Assembly (NCBI GenBank): GCA_033297075.1
Contig: MU858079.1
Coordinates: 186,001 to 250,000 of the forward strand
DNA: 64,000 bases
Direction of reading: 5' to 3'
Origin: Rhypophila decipiens
Lineage: Eukaryota; Ascomycota; Sordariomycetes; Sordariales; Naviculisporaceae
Numbering within the stretch: position 1 is the stretch's first letter; every line of letters starts with the position of its first letter. A program made the position numbers and the translations under genes. Under the pieces are notes generated by a model. The model ran no database searches and had not been told where the DNA came from. It saw only the letters and a list, made by a program, of their open reading frames with translations. Positions 11,860 through 23,262 of this stretch are shown here, piece after piece.

Positions 11860-13439
11860 CTTGACGGCCTCTTGTTGCGAATATTCGGCCGCTAAATGTA
11901 TCAATCGTGGCTGGCCAGAATACCAGTATCTTGTCGCGAATCTCGCGATTGCCTGCACTCTGCCAGAGTTCAATAATTTTGCCCTGCCAGCTTGTAGTTC
12001 GTCCGAGATTCTGCCGCTTCACCGCCCTGGCATGGTTCAGCTTGCCCCACTGTCAGCCCTCTGTTGTAAGTGTATGTACGGATACCGAGCGTGTACGGGG
12101 TAAAAGCCCCTGAAAACCGAAACAGCATCAACAACATCGCAGAGGCACCATGCCGGAGAAAAGATCACCAAATACTTGCATGTGCAGAACACTGGTTATT
12201 GCCTTTCCGCTTTCTTTGTGTCTGTGGTCCATAAACTATTTCATCGTTATTCTCGCCTTGATGATAATGGTGTGCATCATGGATCTACCCGGAAAACGCG
12301 CAATCATACGAGATTTCGACGGGCAAACCCAGAGTTAAAAAATACGGCTAGAAGCAACTAGTCAGCCAACATTTGCGATATCCGCACCATGTATGTACCG
12401 TACCTGTGGGACATGGAGTTCTGAAAAATGTTATCTTGTTCATGAAAACACAATTCCCTCTCTACGAGTAAACCAAACCTTAAGTCTAAGCCTACGAGAG
12501 ACATTTCCCCAGAGGCAGGCTGGTATATAAAGTGTGAGCCCGAGAATGGCAACCCAAGGCAACGCAAGCTGCAACGACCTCTTCACTGTCATAGTCTGAT
12601 GCAGCTTGATAAGGTGTAAAGAAACAAGATCAGTCTAGTTTCATAAACATGGATATAAGACGGTCAATATCAGTATCAATCTGCCGTGCACTCCGGTTCC
12701 CTCCTGTATCACGGCAGTCACTAAATTACTTTAGTATCGTATAATGCAATGGCATTGCGAGTACTATTCTGGTATAATAGTTTGTCTAAAGATGAGAAAC
12801 CATGGCAGGCAAAACGCTTCGTCAAGATACAAGGCCAAATGAAGGTAGTGATGCCTCGAATGAGTATAAGAAGAAAAAGTTCAAAGTTTCTCAGACTAAG
12901 TTAGTGCTAGACTAAGTTATTGCCGGAAAGTAACGAAACTAATATAATAGTCCCGATCATCAGAGAATATTAAATAAAGTAAAGGTAAAAGATGACGAAA
13001 ACCTAATAGTCCTTCGATAGAGGTAGGTAATGACAAAAAGAACAGAGACAAAAGTAAACAACGCTGGACAATTTTCACCATAACTCCCCCGCCACTCCTC
13101 TGCTTCCATATCTCACCAGATAGCGATTGACAGATGAATGAAAGTGATTACCCATATCCCCCTCGCTAACACTGTAAGAAAAGAAGAGATGATGGAAATG
13201 GAAAGAATGACAAAGGGAAAATAAAAGGCTACGTTTGGTAGGCACTTGTAGATGAGACAACGAATACTAAAACAAGAAAGAAGAGAAAAAAAATAAAGAG
13301 AACGTGTGCACACTGGGTTAAACCACCCCGGTGTTATGCCGCAAAAGAAAGAGAAGAACACATCGCTTTTGGCTAGAGTGGTGATGATTGGACGACATCA
13401 CCAAACAGCAACAACCCTCGAATTTCACCTCGGCGGCCC
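11860..13439. other. intergenic: bS6m promoter and 3' region of the DUF3716 gene
   Basis: No supported gene. The part from about 12570 to 13070 is AT-rich and free of open frames above 60 codons on either strand. The short direct repeat AGACTAAGTTA occurs twice near 12892-12920. Confidence 0.5.
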
Positions 13440-16400
13440 TCAGCTGTCCGAGTCATAGTAAGGCAGGACCTCGGGATTCATATCCTTCCACGCCTTTTCG
13501 ATATACTCCTCACTAGTACGAACCAACTTGATGCCCTTGGAGCGCAAAAAGGTCAAGAAGCGTCTCTTGGTGCGGTCCCGCTTGAAAGCCACCATCAAAT
13601 CGCCCCGAAAGACGACGTTCGGAATGTCCTTGGTCCCGATGATGACATGGAGAGAGCCGCGGGCAAACGTGGCCTCGGTGATTTCGGCCAGGCGCAGGTG
13701 GAAATCGTACGGCTCCTTGTAGACGCCCCAGGCGACCCGGGTGGGCAGTACGTCCTTGAGGACCTGGTGCTCGAACAAGTATCCGTCATCGCCGCCGTCG
13801 TCCGGGTCGACAAAGTGCCAGTATTGGGTGACGCACGTGTTGGTCGAGATCTTGGCATGCTTGACCTGGTGCACACGCCAGTCGACCTGCATAACATGGT
13901 CGCCCGAGAACGAGTCCGACGACGTGTATCCCTCGTCCTCCTGCACAAGGTCTTCAGGATCGGGGTCGGAGCGCACGCGCTGCTTCTTGGCTTGCCGTGG
14001 GGAGCCGTGGGCCACCTTGGCCTCCTCCTTCTGGATGTGCTGTTGAAGTTGCTGCTCGGCAGAGACGCCGCGCGACTTGCGCTGGGAGGAGCGAGGCCGA
14101 GCAACGGTGCTGGTGTTTTTGGGAGTTGTGGGGGCGGCAATAGCCACATGCACCTGCTCGGGCTCCTCGGCCGGCTCTTGCGTTGGCTCTTCGGTGGCGG
14201 GAGTCTCGGTGGACTCCCCGGCCTTGGGCTCGGACGCCGACTTGCGCCGCTGTTGCTGGGAGGTAGACTTGTTGGGGGTCGAATGGGGCTCCTTGCGCTT
14301 GGCACCGCGAGAGGCCCGTCTGGGCTGCTCGTCCTTCTCCATACGATAGCCCGAGGGCCGGCCAATGTTGCCGAACCCACTCTTTGCGCGAACCGCCGAC
14401 ACCTTGGGGTCATGGTACAGATTGTGCACCGTCTTGGAGAGACTAAAGCTGTCGCCCTTCTCCTTCCAGACCTCGTACAGGCGATGACGGAGCCACTGTG
14501 TCGGCGTGATATCGATTTGGAACTTGCGCAGCTCACCCAGAACCTGCACAAGTCGGAAGACAGTATCGTAGCTACCGAGACCCTTGGTCATGTACTTCTT
14601 TCCGACAAGCTGGTAAGGATGAAGCTCGCCGTCCCGGAGAAACTCGAGAATGGCGTTACCCCTGTTTACCTGTCGGTTCGCCAGGAACTTGCTGGCTGCA
14701 GCTGACTCGGCCTGTTTGTGGTACTCGAGCTTTCCCTCCCACTTGCGGAGAGTGGCCGTAGTGAGAGGTGCGAGAGGTGGCCAGTCCTTGTCCCAGTACG
14801 GGTGTTCTGGGCTGATCTTTTCCAGCGGGACTCCGGCCATGAAGTCGGGCTTGGTGAACACCTTGCCGTCGTCTTCAAATTCGATGACCGATTTGTTGAT
14901 TTCTTCGAGGTCTTCGGCGCCATGCCCGCTCTCTGGTGCCGGACTTCCTGTCATGGGTGTCGTGGCCAGTGGTGTCTCGGCCTGCTGCTGCGGCTGCGAC
15001 TTTTGCGTGCTTCCCGAGGGCAGCGACTTGCGGCCCGACTTGGCCTGCGATGGTGTGCCCTTGGGAGCCTTGCGCGGCTTCTCGTCTTCGGTGGGGCTCC
15101 GCGCCTTTTGTCCGCTTGCCGAGTTGTTGACGGGCGTGAACCCTCCCGTGCTTAGTGGTGGAGGCTTGGTCTTGGGCCTTGACGGCGACTCCTCGCCCAT
15201 GCTCTGTCTAGACTTGGGCAACAGCGAAGCACCATTGCACCCCTGTCTGTTCCATTCGCAGTTGCCACATCGGCGGAAGTCGTCGTTTGCGAGAAGCACA
15301 CAACAGTTGAAGACGCCCACGTTCTTGGTGCACGTGTGGCAGGGCTGGCCTTGGACCTCGCCAGTCGCCTGGATGTAGCAGCTCAGCCACTTGGCGCCTT
15401 TGGCGTCGCTTGGCTCGTAGATGCTCTCCAGGTTCTCGGCAGTGAACTTGCGGCCGGGCCGGATCTCGACCGGGCGCTTGATGGGAAGCATCTTGACCTG
15501 GTCAACCCATTTGTTTTCGAGATTGATATCGCGAACCGTGCCCACTAACTGTCCCGAGCCATCGTACACATCAACGCCTGCGAAGTGTTCCTCGGCTGGA
15601 GTGACGGGCTTGCTCATGTCGTCGCCTTGCATACGGAAACTGGGAGAGGCGAGCGGAGTGGAGTGTGCCGAGGTAAGCTCTGACGAGGAATCGGTGTCAA
15701 GTCTCTCTGTCTGCGTAGGGGCGCCTACGACGACGTCGACACCGCCGTCCCCATCGATTTCCATGGGAGCCTGTGCAACTTCCCGACGAGGCGAAGGCCG
15801 CGTCTCGGCGTCGTTAGGTCCGTTGAGGCCGGTCGGGGGGTCGTGTGTGGTGTTTTGCGTCTCGATATGCATTGCCTTCTCGGCTTGGGTATCAGCGCTG
15901 CTGCTCTGGGCTTCCTTGGCCTCTTCAGCAACGGGTGCGTGCTCGACCTCTTGGTTGTTCTGGTGGGTAGGTCCACTCTGCACGTTTGCGTCTTCCTTCT
16001 CGCCATGAGCAGCCGCGTGATTCTGACCATCTTTGTCGTTATGGACCACATGCATGGTGTCGTTCTGAACATCTTTCTCGGACTCGATGCTTTCTTGAAT
16101 CTCCTTATTGCTTTGGACAGGAACCCCGTTCTGACGGTCTGGAGGGGCAGCCGTGCCGTTGGGAGCAGGCGTGTCTTGCTGGCCATCTGTGCCATGCGGA
16201 ACCACCGAGACCTTTTCTTGATCGGCCGCCGAGGTCGTCTCGGCCACGTCGTTGTTGTCGATATCCATGGCCTCGCCACCCTCGACCTGATCAACTGGCT
16301 TGGCGGTGACATCGACCACCGTCTTTGCCTGGGTCTCGACGACTTGAACAGTCTTTACCTCTTTGACGACTTGGACCTGCTTCTCGACCGTCTCAACTAC

Positions 16401-16928
16401 CGCACTCTTTGCCGGGATGATGTTGTTGTTCTTGGCGGGTCTATCAGCGAGAGGTGCAGGCCTCGTTGTGGTCTCCATAGCGGCAGGGGCACTGGCCATG
16501 GGAGCAGCACTTCGAGCGCCATTCTGATTACGGCGGTGCAACTTAAACAACTCCCGTTTCTCACGTTCTTCCTTCTCGCGGGCCATACTCAGAGCAGCAC
16601 GCTTTGCCTCGTAATTCCTGTCGAGCTCCCGTCTGACGTTTTCGGCCACGACGTCTTCATGGGCCAACGCGCTGAGCCTGTCCTGCAGCTCCTTGATTTT
16701 CTTGACAATGTCAACGCTCTCCTCGTGCCGGCGGACTTTCTCGGTCTGCAACTTTTCTGCCTTGCCCCTATAGCTGTCTTCTAGCTTACGGTCCTCATCC
16801 CGTTGCAAGGCAGAGATCTGCTCCCAGTACTTGGCCTCGATCTGATCCCATAGGCGTTCGTGTTCCTGGGGTACGCCTGTCTCCTTGGGAGGCGGGACGT
16901 CTTGCCCCCGTGCCATGGTCGCCGCCAT
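13440..16928 (-). CDS. large fungal protein with DUF3716 cysteine domain and N-terminal coiled coil
   Basis: Single-exon frame. The first ATG is at 16928, and a second at 16916 is equally possible; either way about 1160 residues. From the N-terminus: a charged coiled coil (about 20-135); a long low-complexity region rich in Val/Glu/Gln and Thr/Asp (about 140-440); and a conserved segment at about 455-560 with FAGVDVYDGSGQLVGTVRDI followed by CHTC, an NCC pair, then CGNC and a further C. The spacing of these cysteines is typical of the fungal DUF3716 family and suggests zinc binding. Next is a globular stretch near 700-850, a basic Pro/Ser region, and a conserved C-terminal domain (about 1020-1155). 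It is probably nuclear; function unknown. The family call is from memory of the cysteine pattern. Confidence 0.8.
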   Translation of the reverse strand: MAATMARGQDVPPPKETGVPQEHERLWDQIEAKYWEQISALQRDEDRKLEDSYRGKAEKLQTEKVRRHEESVDIVKKIKELQDRLSALAHEDVVAENVRRELDRNYEAKRAALSMAREKEEREKRELFKLHRRNQNGARSAAPMASAPAAMETTTRPAPLADRPAKNNNIIPAKSAVVETVEKQVQVVKEVKTVQVVETQAKTVVDVTAKPVDQVEGGEAMDIDNNDVAETTSAADQEKVSVVPHGTDGQQDTPAPNGTAAPPDRQNGVPVQSNKEIQESIESEKDVQNDTMHVVHNDKDGQNHAAAHGEKEDANVQSGPTHQNNQEVEHAPVAEEAKEAQSSSADTQAEKAMHIETQNTTHDPPTGLNGPNDAETRPSPRREVAQAPMEIDGDGGVDVVVGAPTQTERLDTDSSSELTSAHSTPLASPSFRMQGDDMSKPVTPAEEHFAGVDVYDGSGQLVGTVRDINLENKWVDQVKMLPIKRPVEIRPGRKFTAENLESIYEPSDAKGAKWLSCYIQATGEVQGQPCHTCTKNVGVFNCCVLLANDDFRRCGNCEWNRQGCNGASLLPKSRQSMGEESPSRPKTKPPPLSTGGFTPVNNSASGQKARSPTEDEKPRKAPKGTPSQAKSGRKSLPSGSTQKSQPQQQAETPLATTPMTGSPAPESGHGAEDLEEINKSVIEFEDDGKVFTKPDFMAGVPLEKISPEHPYWDKDWPPLAPLTTATLRKWEGKLEYHKQAESAAASKFLANRQVNRGNAILEFLRDGELHPYQLVGKKYMTKGLGSYDTVFRLVQVLGELRKFQIDITPTQWLRHRLYEVWKEKGDSFSLSKTVHNLYHDPKVSAVRAKSGFGNIGRPSGYRMEKDEQPRRASRGAKRKEPHSTPNKSTSQQQRRKSASEPKAGESTETPATEEPTQEPAEEPEQVHVAIAAPTTPKNTSTVARPRSSQRKSRGVSAEQQLQQHIQKEEAKVAHGSPRQAKKQRVRSDPDPEDLVQEDEGYTSSDSFSGDHVMQVDWRVHQVKHAKISTNTCVTQYWHFVDPDDGGDDGYLFEHQVLKDVLPTRVAWGVYKEPYDFHLRLAEITEATFARGSLHVIIGTKDIPNVVFRGDLMVAFKRDRTKRRFLTFLRSKGIKLVRTSEEYIEKAWKDMNPEVLPYYDSDS

Positions 16929-19058
16929 TGTGGTGCTGACAGGCGTCAAGGCCAGAAACAATAGCCTTCCAGACCGGTAATAGTAGACGTTGGATCTTCT
17001 CAGTATATGCGTCGAGACTGGTAATCTTGTCCTAGTGCTTCGACTGCTCTAAACATATGCGTTAGTCATCGAGCTGTGTTGGGTTGGGCAATAAAGTGTG
17101 GTGGCGTAGATACAAGTCAATGCACAGCCCGCACTTGACTCGTTGTGACGTGAGATATACAACTATATCCGTAGGTCGGACGGCCCCAGTTCATACCGAG
17201 TGAAAAGTAGATCAGGGCCTCATGAGAAATGAAACGCAACGAAATGACATGAAATGGGGCGAGGGCAATGAGGATAATGGGCGACATGGGCAATAGGTAA
17301 GCGAGGTGCAGTGGGTCGTAGATGGCTGAGGCCAAAAGGGGAAGCGATAGGGACAAGTGAATGTAGACGCGACGAATGGCCGAGTGCTAGAGTGCAGTAT
17401 AGGGCCACGCAGGGGAGAAGATGGAAAAGTGGCAATTACAAACTTACCTTGTGCTCGGGATGTCAATTCAAAAGTAAACTGATCAATATAACACCTTGGG
17501 GATCTCGTGGGATGCTATTAACCTGGAAGCGTCAGTGATAAGTGCTCTCGATGAATTTCCTGGAACCGTCTGCTGTCTGCACTCACCCATCCAACCTCGA
17601 GGTCACGAGGTGCGAGTGTCGAGTGTTTGCCGTGGCGAGCAATCCCGAGCGTTGGGACTCCGGACAAGTTGACGGTGCTTCCCACCTGGCGTAAATGATT
17701 CTGCGGGTGCGATTTGATGATGGAAGAATTCCAAGTGCAAGTTTGCGGGTTGCCAATTGTGTTTGGTGTTTGGAATAGATGGATCGGACTAAGTCGTCAG
17801 TCGGTTTTCTGACGTTGGATCGCTGACGGCGCTTGGTGTGACTGATAAGGAGCCGAGGCGGCAATTAGAGAATTTCAGCTCGACGTCCTGTGGCCCTGGG
17901 CTGTAGACTGTTGGTCGTGCCGCAATGTCACCTGGACTTGCCTGGACTTGGCCAGTTCTGGGGGAGGTGCTAACTCGTTGGGTTCAGTGTTTGGTGCTTA
18001 GTGGGTTCCAAACTTCCAGGTCAGGATTTTGGGAAGAGACACTGGAGCTGCATAAAAACTCCGGCTCGGGGCACGGGACCACTAATCGCGAGCTGGGCGG
18101 TACTGTATGTACTGTACTGTACTTAGTGCAACTAGCAAGCCTGGGCTGCAAGAGCCACTAAGTAATAATACGAGGGATATTACACATCTCGTCACTTTCC
18201 TCCGAACCTCAGCTCTAATGAAAGCAGACAAACCACTGCAGTCATGACTGTCCATGATTGGGGTCCAAAATGGGAGGAAGAGCATTTTCACTAAGATTCC
18301 AGGAAAGCAGTACGCAAGTATTGCACTATAACTAGTCACTAAAAGTAATCTCAAAGGGCCGATCAAGGAAAGTTTGTTGTACGGATACTATACCTAAGCA
18401 TGGGCTCGGATGCTAGATAGCACATGTCAATTTCCACTCAAAAATTAATGATACGATACACCCAATTGAACTTGTAATTTCCCGCCTCTCGGGCCACTTT
18501 TGCGGGTATCCTGGTTTGATCGGAGTCGGGACCGATGAAAACTATTGAGCTACCGGTAGATAGGTACTTCATGTGAGTATATCTGACACGTAAAGTGGTG
18601 GCCGGGTTTAAGAAGAAACATGCATCAATTTTACAAAAACTTGAGCTCCATCATGGGACATGAAACCAACAAATATCTGTGGAAAGAAAAGAAAAGGTCA
18701 GGTGAAAACTGGTAATTAACATGAATACGTACAGCTATGTGCTATGTAAGATACCAAACAGAAAAAAAGGTATTATATATCGGATTCCAGTAAGGGGATT
18801 CCTCACCGGTCTATGATCCCCGCCCAACGATTCACCGGTGTGTTTGCACCTTTGTGACAAACATACCATTCATTTTGCAGTTTCCAACACATGGGGAAAT
18901 AGCGAGGATAATTCCCACTTATCCCTTGCTTCCCTTCTTGCCGCCAACTTCGCAAACCCTAAACGCCCAAAGAAACATAAAGAAAGATCAAGAAACCCAG
19001 CCCGCTGATGCCACTAAATGAGAAAAAGGAACTATGCCAACCAGTCTTGATTCACTAT
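16929..19058. other. intergenic: promoter of the DUF3716 gene and 3' region of chs7
   Basis: No supported gene. The segment from about 18370 to 19005 is AT-rich and lacks open frames above 60 codons. Leader introns of the DUF3716 gene are possible around 16980-17530 but I cannot place them with confidence. Confidence 0.5.
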
Positions 19059-20140
19059 TCATTGATATCGGGAAGGACCCTTGGAGCTAGGCGAGTACGA
19101 ATGGTCATACGCGCTCGACTGCCCATACGGATCGTCCTGGTATACCGTGGCCCGGCGGTCCTCCTCGGGCAGGAGATCCTTGACCTCCCAGTTGTTCATC
19201 CTCTGCCCCACCGAGAACTCGAGATCTTCTCTCGTGATCGAGTCCCAGTACTTGTACACCATCATGACCGCCAGCAGGTTGCATGTCGTGGCAAAGAACA
19301 GTCCGTCCAGGTAATGGCTCACGGCCTCGCAGATGGGCGTACTGGCGGCGTAGAGGATGACCTGGCCGACGATGAAGAAGAAGACGCCAAAGCCGATATC
19401 GCCCAACGGCCAGCGGTCCTGCAGAGTCCGCGTGACGAGCAGGATCTGCAGCGCCACGTAGATGAAGAGCTGGACCGCGTTGAGGAGATATAGCACCACA
19501 AAGAGGCCCACCGTGTTGGTCGGCCCCAGTCCAGCCCATGACTTGAACGTGGCCAGGGCGACGAGGAAGGAGATGACAAAGGCGGCGACCGAGCACAGTC
19601 TCATCATCCAAAGGGAAAGTGGCGTCCCGTCCTCATAGAGCTGGAAGCCGACGAATCCATTGATCATGAGACAGGTGATCAAGGCCGACGAGAGACCGGC
19701 CTGTATCGCGACAAAGTACGGGTATGGATCGGATTTGGGAGGAATAACGCCGGCGTCGATGCAGAGGGAGAGGAAGGTGAGGAGCATATAGAGGTAAAAG
19801 AAGGTCGTGATCTCTTTTCGTCCTGTTGCGATTTGCCCCAAAGGGGGCACATGTTAGCCTTCGGCCTGAATCATCTCATCCGGTTTGGGCATCACGTACC
19901 GACTGCTGTAAACTTGCCCCGCACATGCAAGACCATGGTGACCGTCATGACGAGGGCGACGATGTGCATGGCGCTCGCGGCGCTCTGAAAGATGATTGTA
20001 TTGGCCAGCTCAATGTTCCGGGCGTAGCAGTCCGGCTCGATGCCCGGTCCGCTGGAGATGGACGTTATAGGGCCGACCGAAGCGCATAATGGGAGCGGCG
20101 CCATCTGGCATATGCCAGTGAAGTCACCAAAGCCGCCCAT
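19059..20140 (-). CDS. chs7: chitin synthase export chaperone Chs7
   Basis: ER membrane chaperone needed for folding and ER exit of a class of chitin synthase (Chs3 in yeast). Two exons on the minus strand, 19900-20140 and 19059-19822, give 334 residues. The 77-bp intron starts GTACGT and ends AACAG. Exon 1 gives the family N-terminus MGGFGDFTGICQMAPLPLC, then DCYARNIELANTIIFQ. Exon 2 continues RKEITTFFYLYMLLTFLSLC without a break. About seven hydrophobic segments follow, with the conserved NGFVGFQLYEDGTPLSLW and MVYKYWDSITREDLEFSVG. The cytosolic tail is acidic, then Ser/Tyr-rich. Length and topology match filamentous-fungal Chs7. Confidence 0.96.
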
Positions 20141-21132
20141 GGTGACGACGGGAGGTCCAGAGAAGGCGGATCAAGATGCTCAGGATGTGATTCAGGGACG
20201 CAGGGTCATGTAATGCGGTGGAATGTCGTCGGCGGAGAGGGTATGTCGTTCGGTCGGAGATGGTTTTCAATCGATCACAAGCGGTACTGGCCAAGTGGGA
20301 AACGAAAAGGGCGGAGCGTCGAGGTCGGTGAGATACGAGATGCAACGAGACTGGTTATTCAGGTAGTGTGTTTTTTCTCAGCGGCGTAGCTGACGTTGTA
20401 TGGCGGATCCAACAGCTCGTATTATGTCGCTAGTTCGTACTCGTGGCTTGCTTGCGAACAAAACTTGAAGTTTGAGGACACTTTTGCAATGGTCGGGTAG
20501 CGAAAGTTTCAATATGGACAAACAGAAAGCGAAGGTGGGATATCAACGAAAGTAGTTTTGTTATCGAAGGTCGGGTTCGTTAGCTAAGTTGACATTTTAC
20601 AACAATGAGGCGCTGGTTGCTCCGCTGTTGGGACGTGACGTGAGGAGGCTCAGTGTCAAGGAGACCACGGCGTTGCTGTGGAAAAAAGGGAGAAGGGGGG
20701 TGCCAAGACCCGACTGACCATTCAGCTGCTAAACCTGGATTCGGGCTTGGCATGGTGGGGCCCAGCAGCGAAAAATGCACAGGCCAGCGGCATCAAGAGC
20801 GTCTCGCCAAATTAGCCTGATCGGGCACACTTGTCCTCAATTGGCTCGGTAACCCCCGCCAGCTCCTGGGTCCACTATTGACAACCGTGAACTTGATGTC
20901 AACAATGCTCAAACGGCTCCGAGATGCAGGGAGTCGATGATTGCGATGGCCTCGACTGTCTTTTAGGATCCCCTTCTCCTTTTCCCCGTTCGGTATGTCC
21001 AAGTCCCAATCGTATCTTGGCCTTTCTCTCATCCAAGGCTCCGAAGCAGACCATTTTCTCGGACTTTGAAGCTGCTCAGGGGTAAAGAGTTCTTGACAGA
21101 AATCTGCACTTGGAAGTCCTGCAAGTTTGTAT
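20141..21132. other. intergenic; possible second exon of the upstream hypothetical
   Basis: A minus-strand frame, 21146 down to 20793 (117 codons, starting MFVHKYKLAGLPSADFCQEL), overlaps the last bases of the 297-residue gene in another frame. It might be a downstream exon if an intron near 21125-21165 is used, but no clean donor is visible. The left part is the chs7 promoter. Confidence 0.3.
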
Positions 21133-22026
21133 TTATGTACGAACATCTAAACACACATCAGATTCGTAACCCGGATCAGAATCACAATCATCGTCATGAC
21201 TTCCAGCTCCGTTCAACATGACCCATCTCGCCTCGGCATGTCTTCTCCTCACTTCACTCTCTGGTTGCCCTTCCAAATCCAACGCTCGGTCAGAATCTGC
21301 CGTCCACCAGCGTATCTCACTCGCAAAATGGGACAGTTCTTTCGTGACTCTAGTCCCCGGCATCCTCTGCTCAATCAAGGCGGCCCAGTCGCCCGGAAAC
21401 AAACCACTTAGCCTGACCTCACCAATCGTCCCAGGCCCAAATCTCGTGAACTCATTCATGAAATCCGAGTAGACCCCGGCCGTTGGCCTCAACACTGCCG
21501 CGGAATTCTGCTCCTGTCCAACGCCGCAGTCAGACATGCTGCTCAGACTGCCCAGTCCTTGCACATGGATCTCAACGAGTTCGACTCGCTTCTTCAGAGA
21601 CTGGAAAGACCATCGTAGCGTGGCCAGAATCTCATCCCACGGTGTCAGAGACCGGTGTGCATGCGCGGCACTTATGTAGCTTTTGAAGGTAATCGTGTCG
21701 TTGGGGTCGATTGTATCAAAGAGAAACTCTTCACAGAGGACGAGACGGACAGTCTTGGATTTCTTGACAAGGTCTATACCGCCACCACCTGATGGGGAGA
21801 GCCAATGGTTGAGATCCCATGCGCGTTTCCGTTCGAGTACCCATGGCCAAGGTCCCTCTGAAGGTCCGACGGTTCCAAAATTGAGACTTAGGCGACAATT
21901 GTATGGATTCCATTCGATTCCACTCTCGTCGTCGGGCATGAATGAAGAAGCCTTGACTTGGCTGGGTCCATGTACGGAGGAATGGGTCGGAGGATCATTA
22001 TGTAGGTGCAGTTTCGGCTGATTCAT
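21133..22026 (-). CDS. hypothetical protein, 297 residues
   Basis: Single-exon frame with ATG at 22026 and TAA at 21133-21135. No signal peptide or membrane segment. The sequence is globular-looking, with many aromatic residues (WNPYNCRLSLNF, WPWVLERKRAWDLNHWL, SLTPWDEILATLRWSFQSLKK), and ends in an acidic tail (DDDCDSDPGYESD). The helical segment with RVELVEIHVQGLG vaguely recalls fungal F-box-type proteins that keep only the C-terminal part, but I do not recognise a family. C/G-biased third codon positions support it being real. The true C-terminus could differ if a terminal intron is spliced. Confidence 0.6.
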   Translation of the reverse strand: MNQPKLHLHNDPPTHSSVHGPSQVKASSFMPDDESGIEWNPYNCRLSLNFGTVGPSEGPWPWVLERKRAWDLNHWLSPSGGGGIDLVKKSKTVRLVLCEEFLFDTIDPNDTITFKSYISAAHAHRSLTPWDEILATLRWSFQSLKKRVELVEIHVQGLGSLSSMSDCGVGQEQNSAAVLRPTAGVYSDFMNEFTRFGPGTIGEVRLSGLFPGDWAALIEQRMPGTRVTKELSHFASEIRWWTADSDRALDLEGQPESEVRRRHAEARWVMLNGAGSHDDDCDSDPGYESDVCLDVRT

Positions 22027-23262
22027 CTTTCAGTCTGTGGGGATTATATGATCAAACACTCGCCAAAGTCAGACAGTTATGAGAAATGTAACACACAAGA
22101 TTTACTAGAAAATGAAATGGAGCTGGCCGGTCAAGATTTATTTCCAAAATCGAACAAAGTAAACAACTGCGCTCTTAGACTGTGGTCTTGTTCCGAGCGT
22201 TTGGATCAACGGTTAGTAGCAGGTAGAGCTGTTAGTTTTTCCATGCCGCCCGTTTGACTCTAAACGGACGACGATCGGTCTTCTTTGTCGGGGCGCCGTT
22301 GAAGTAACTATATTCACTTGGGCTCGTCTAGTCTTATCCATGAACTAAACTTAGCCCACTACTGCACACGAGAAAAGGGGTAGCGTGTTGATGTTTGTTC
22401 GCTGCAGGGACACTTTTGGGCGGTAACCTTCTGCTTTGATGATCATCTGCTGTTCGATTCCGGCTCGGAGCAGCAAACGAGAACATCGTTTTTTCTACTA
22501 CTACTACCGCGATGATAACTATTTTCATTCTGAAGTGAATTTGGGGTCCATTACAATGTATAACAATGCAGCGTTGTTGTAAATATCATCACAGCTCGTA
22601 AAGCTCTGTTCTTCTCACTTCGGCGAGATTGCATCTCCGTTTCGTGAGCTGAACCTTGGTGGTTTTTCCCATTATTGGTATGAGGTATTGAACTCGGCGA
22701 CTAATTTAAGACTCTGCAATTGGTGGATGCTGAGATTGTCACTATGGGCAGACAGCAAAGCTCAAGTCGGGGAGCCCATAGACTTGCCCGTTGCCTGGAA
22801 TGACTCTCATCCCAACCCAGGGTATAAAGGCAGCTTTTGCGGCGTTGACCAGTACCCGAATTAGCTGAAACCATCAGGCGCAAAGCACAGTGGTGTAAGG
22901 CGTTCGGCAGAAGTAAAAGATGTAATCGTTTGCGTAGTAAGCGATATCTTTTCTTCGACCCTCGGGGAGGGTGTACGATCAATCCACCGGGGAGCACCAA
23001 TATGGAACCGCGGGACTACTTTTTTGCCACTTTCAATCAATTGCTGGTTTCATTTTTTAATCTTCTAGATCAAAAGGATTCGTCAGAAAGTACTATTAAA
23101 TAATTTTCTTTTTGGCTGAAACATCATTTCGAGCCAGAACAACACCCATAAAGGTTGAAATGCATTCAACTCTTCACGTACTCTTAAGGCGGGCAACTAA
23201 CAGCATAAAGACAACCATTGACTTTTTTCTTGTCAAAACACTAGGAGAGAGATAAAATACCC
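22027..23262. other. intergenic, no gene seen
   Basis: AT-richer sequence with no supported gene. It separates the 3' end of the J-like gene from the promoter of the 297-residue gene. Confidence 0.5.

Noticed and set aside
13647..14705. 352-codon plus-strand frame opposite the DUF3716 gene
   Set aside because: Antisense shadow of a strongly coding minus-strand frame; the product is Leu/Gly/Arg-rich with no domain.
22393..22466. Possible tRNA (GTTCGATTC B-box-like, GCTGC...GCAGC ends)
   Set aside because: Only five acceptor pairs, D and anticodon stems do not form, and no T33-anticodon arrangement fits.
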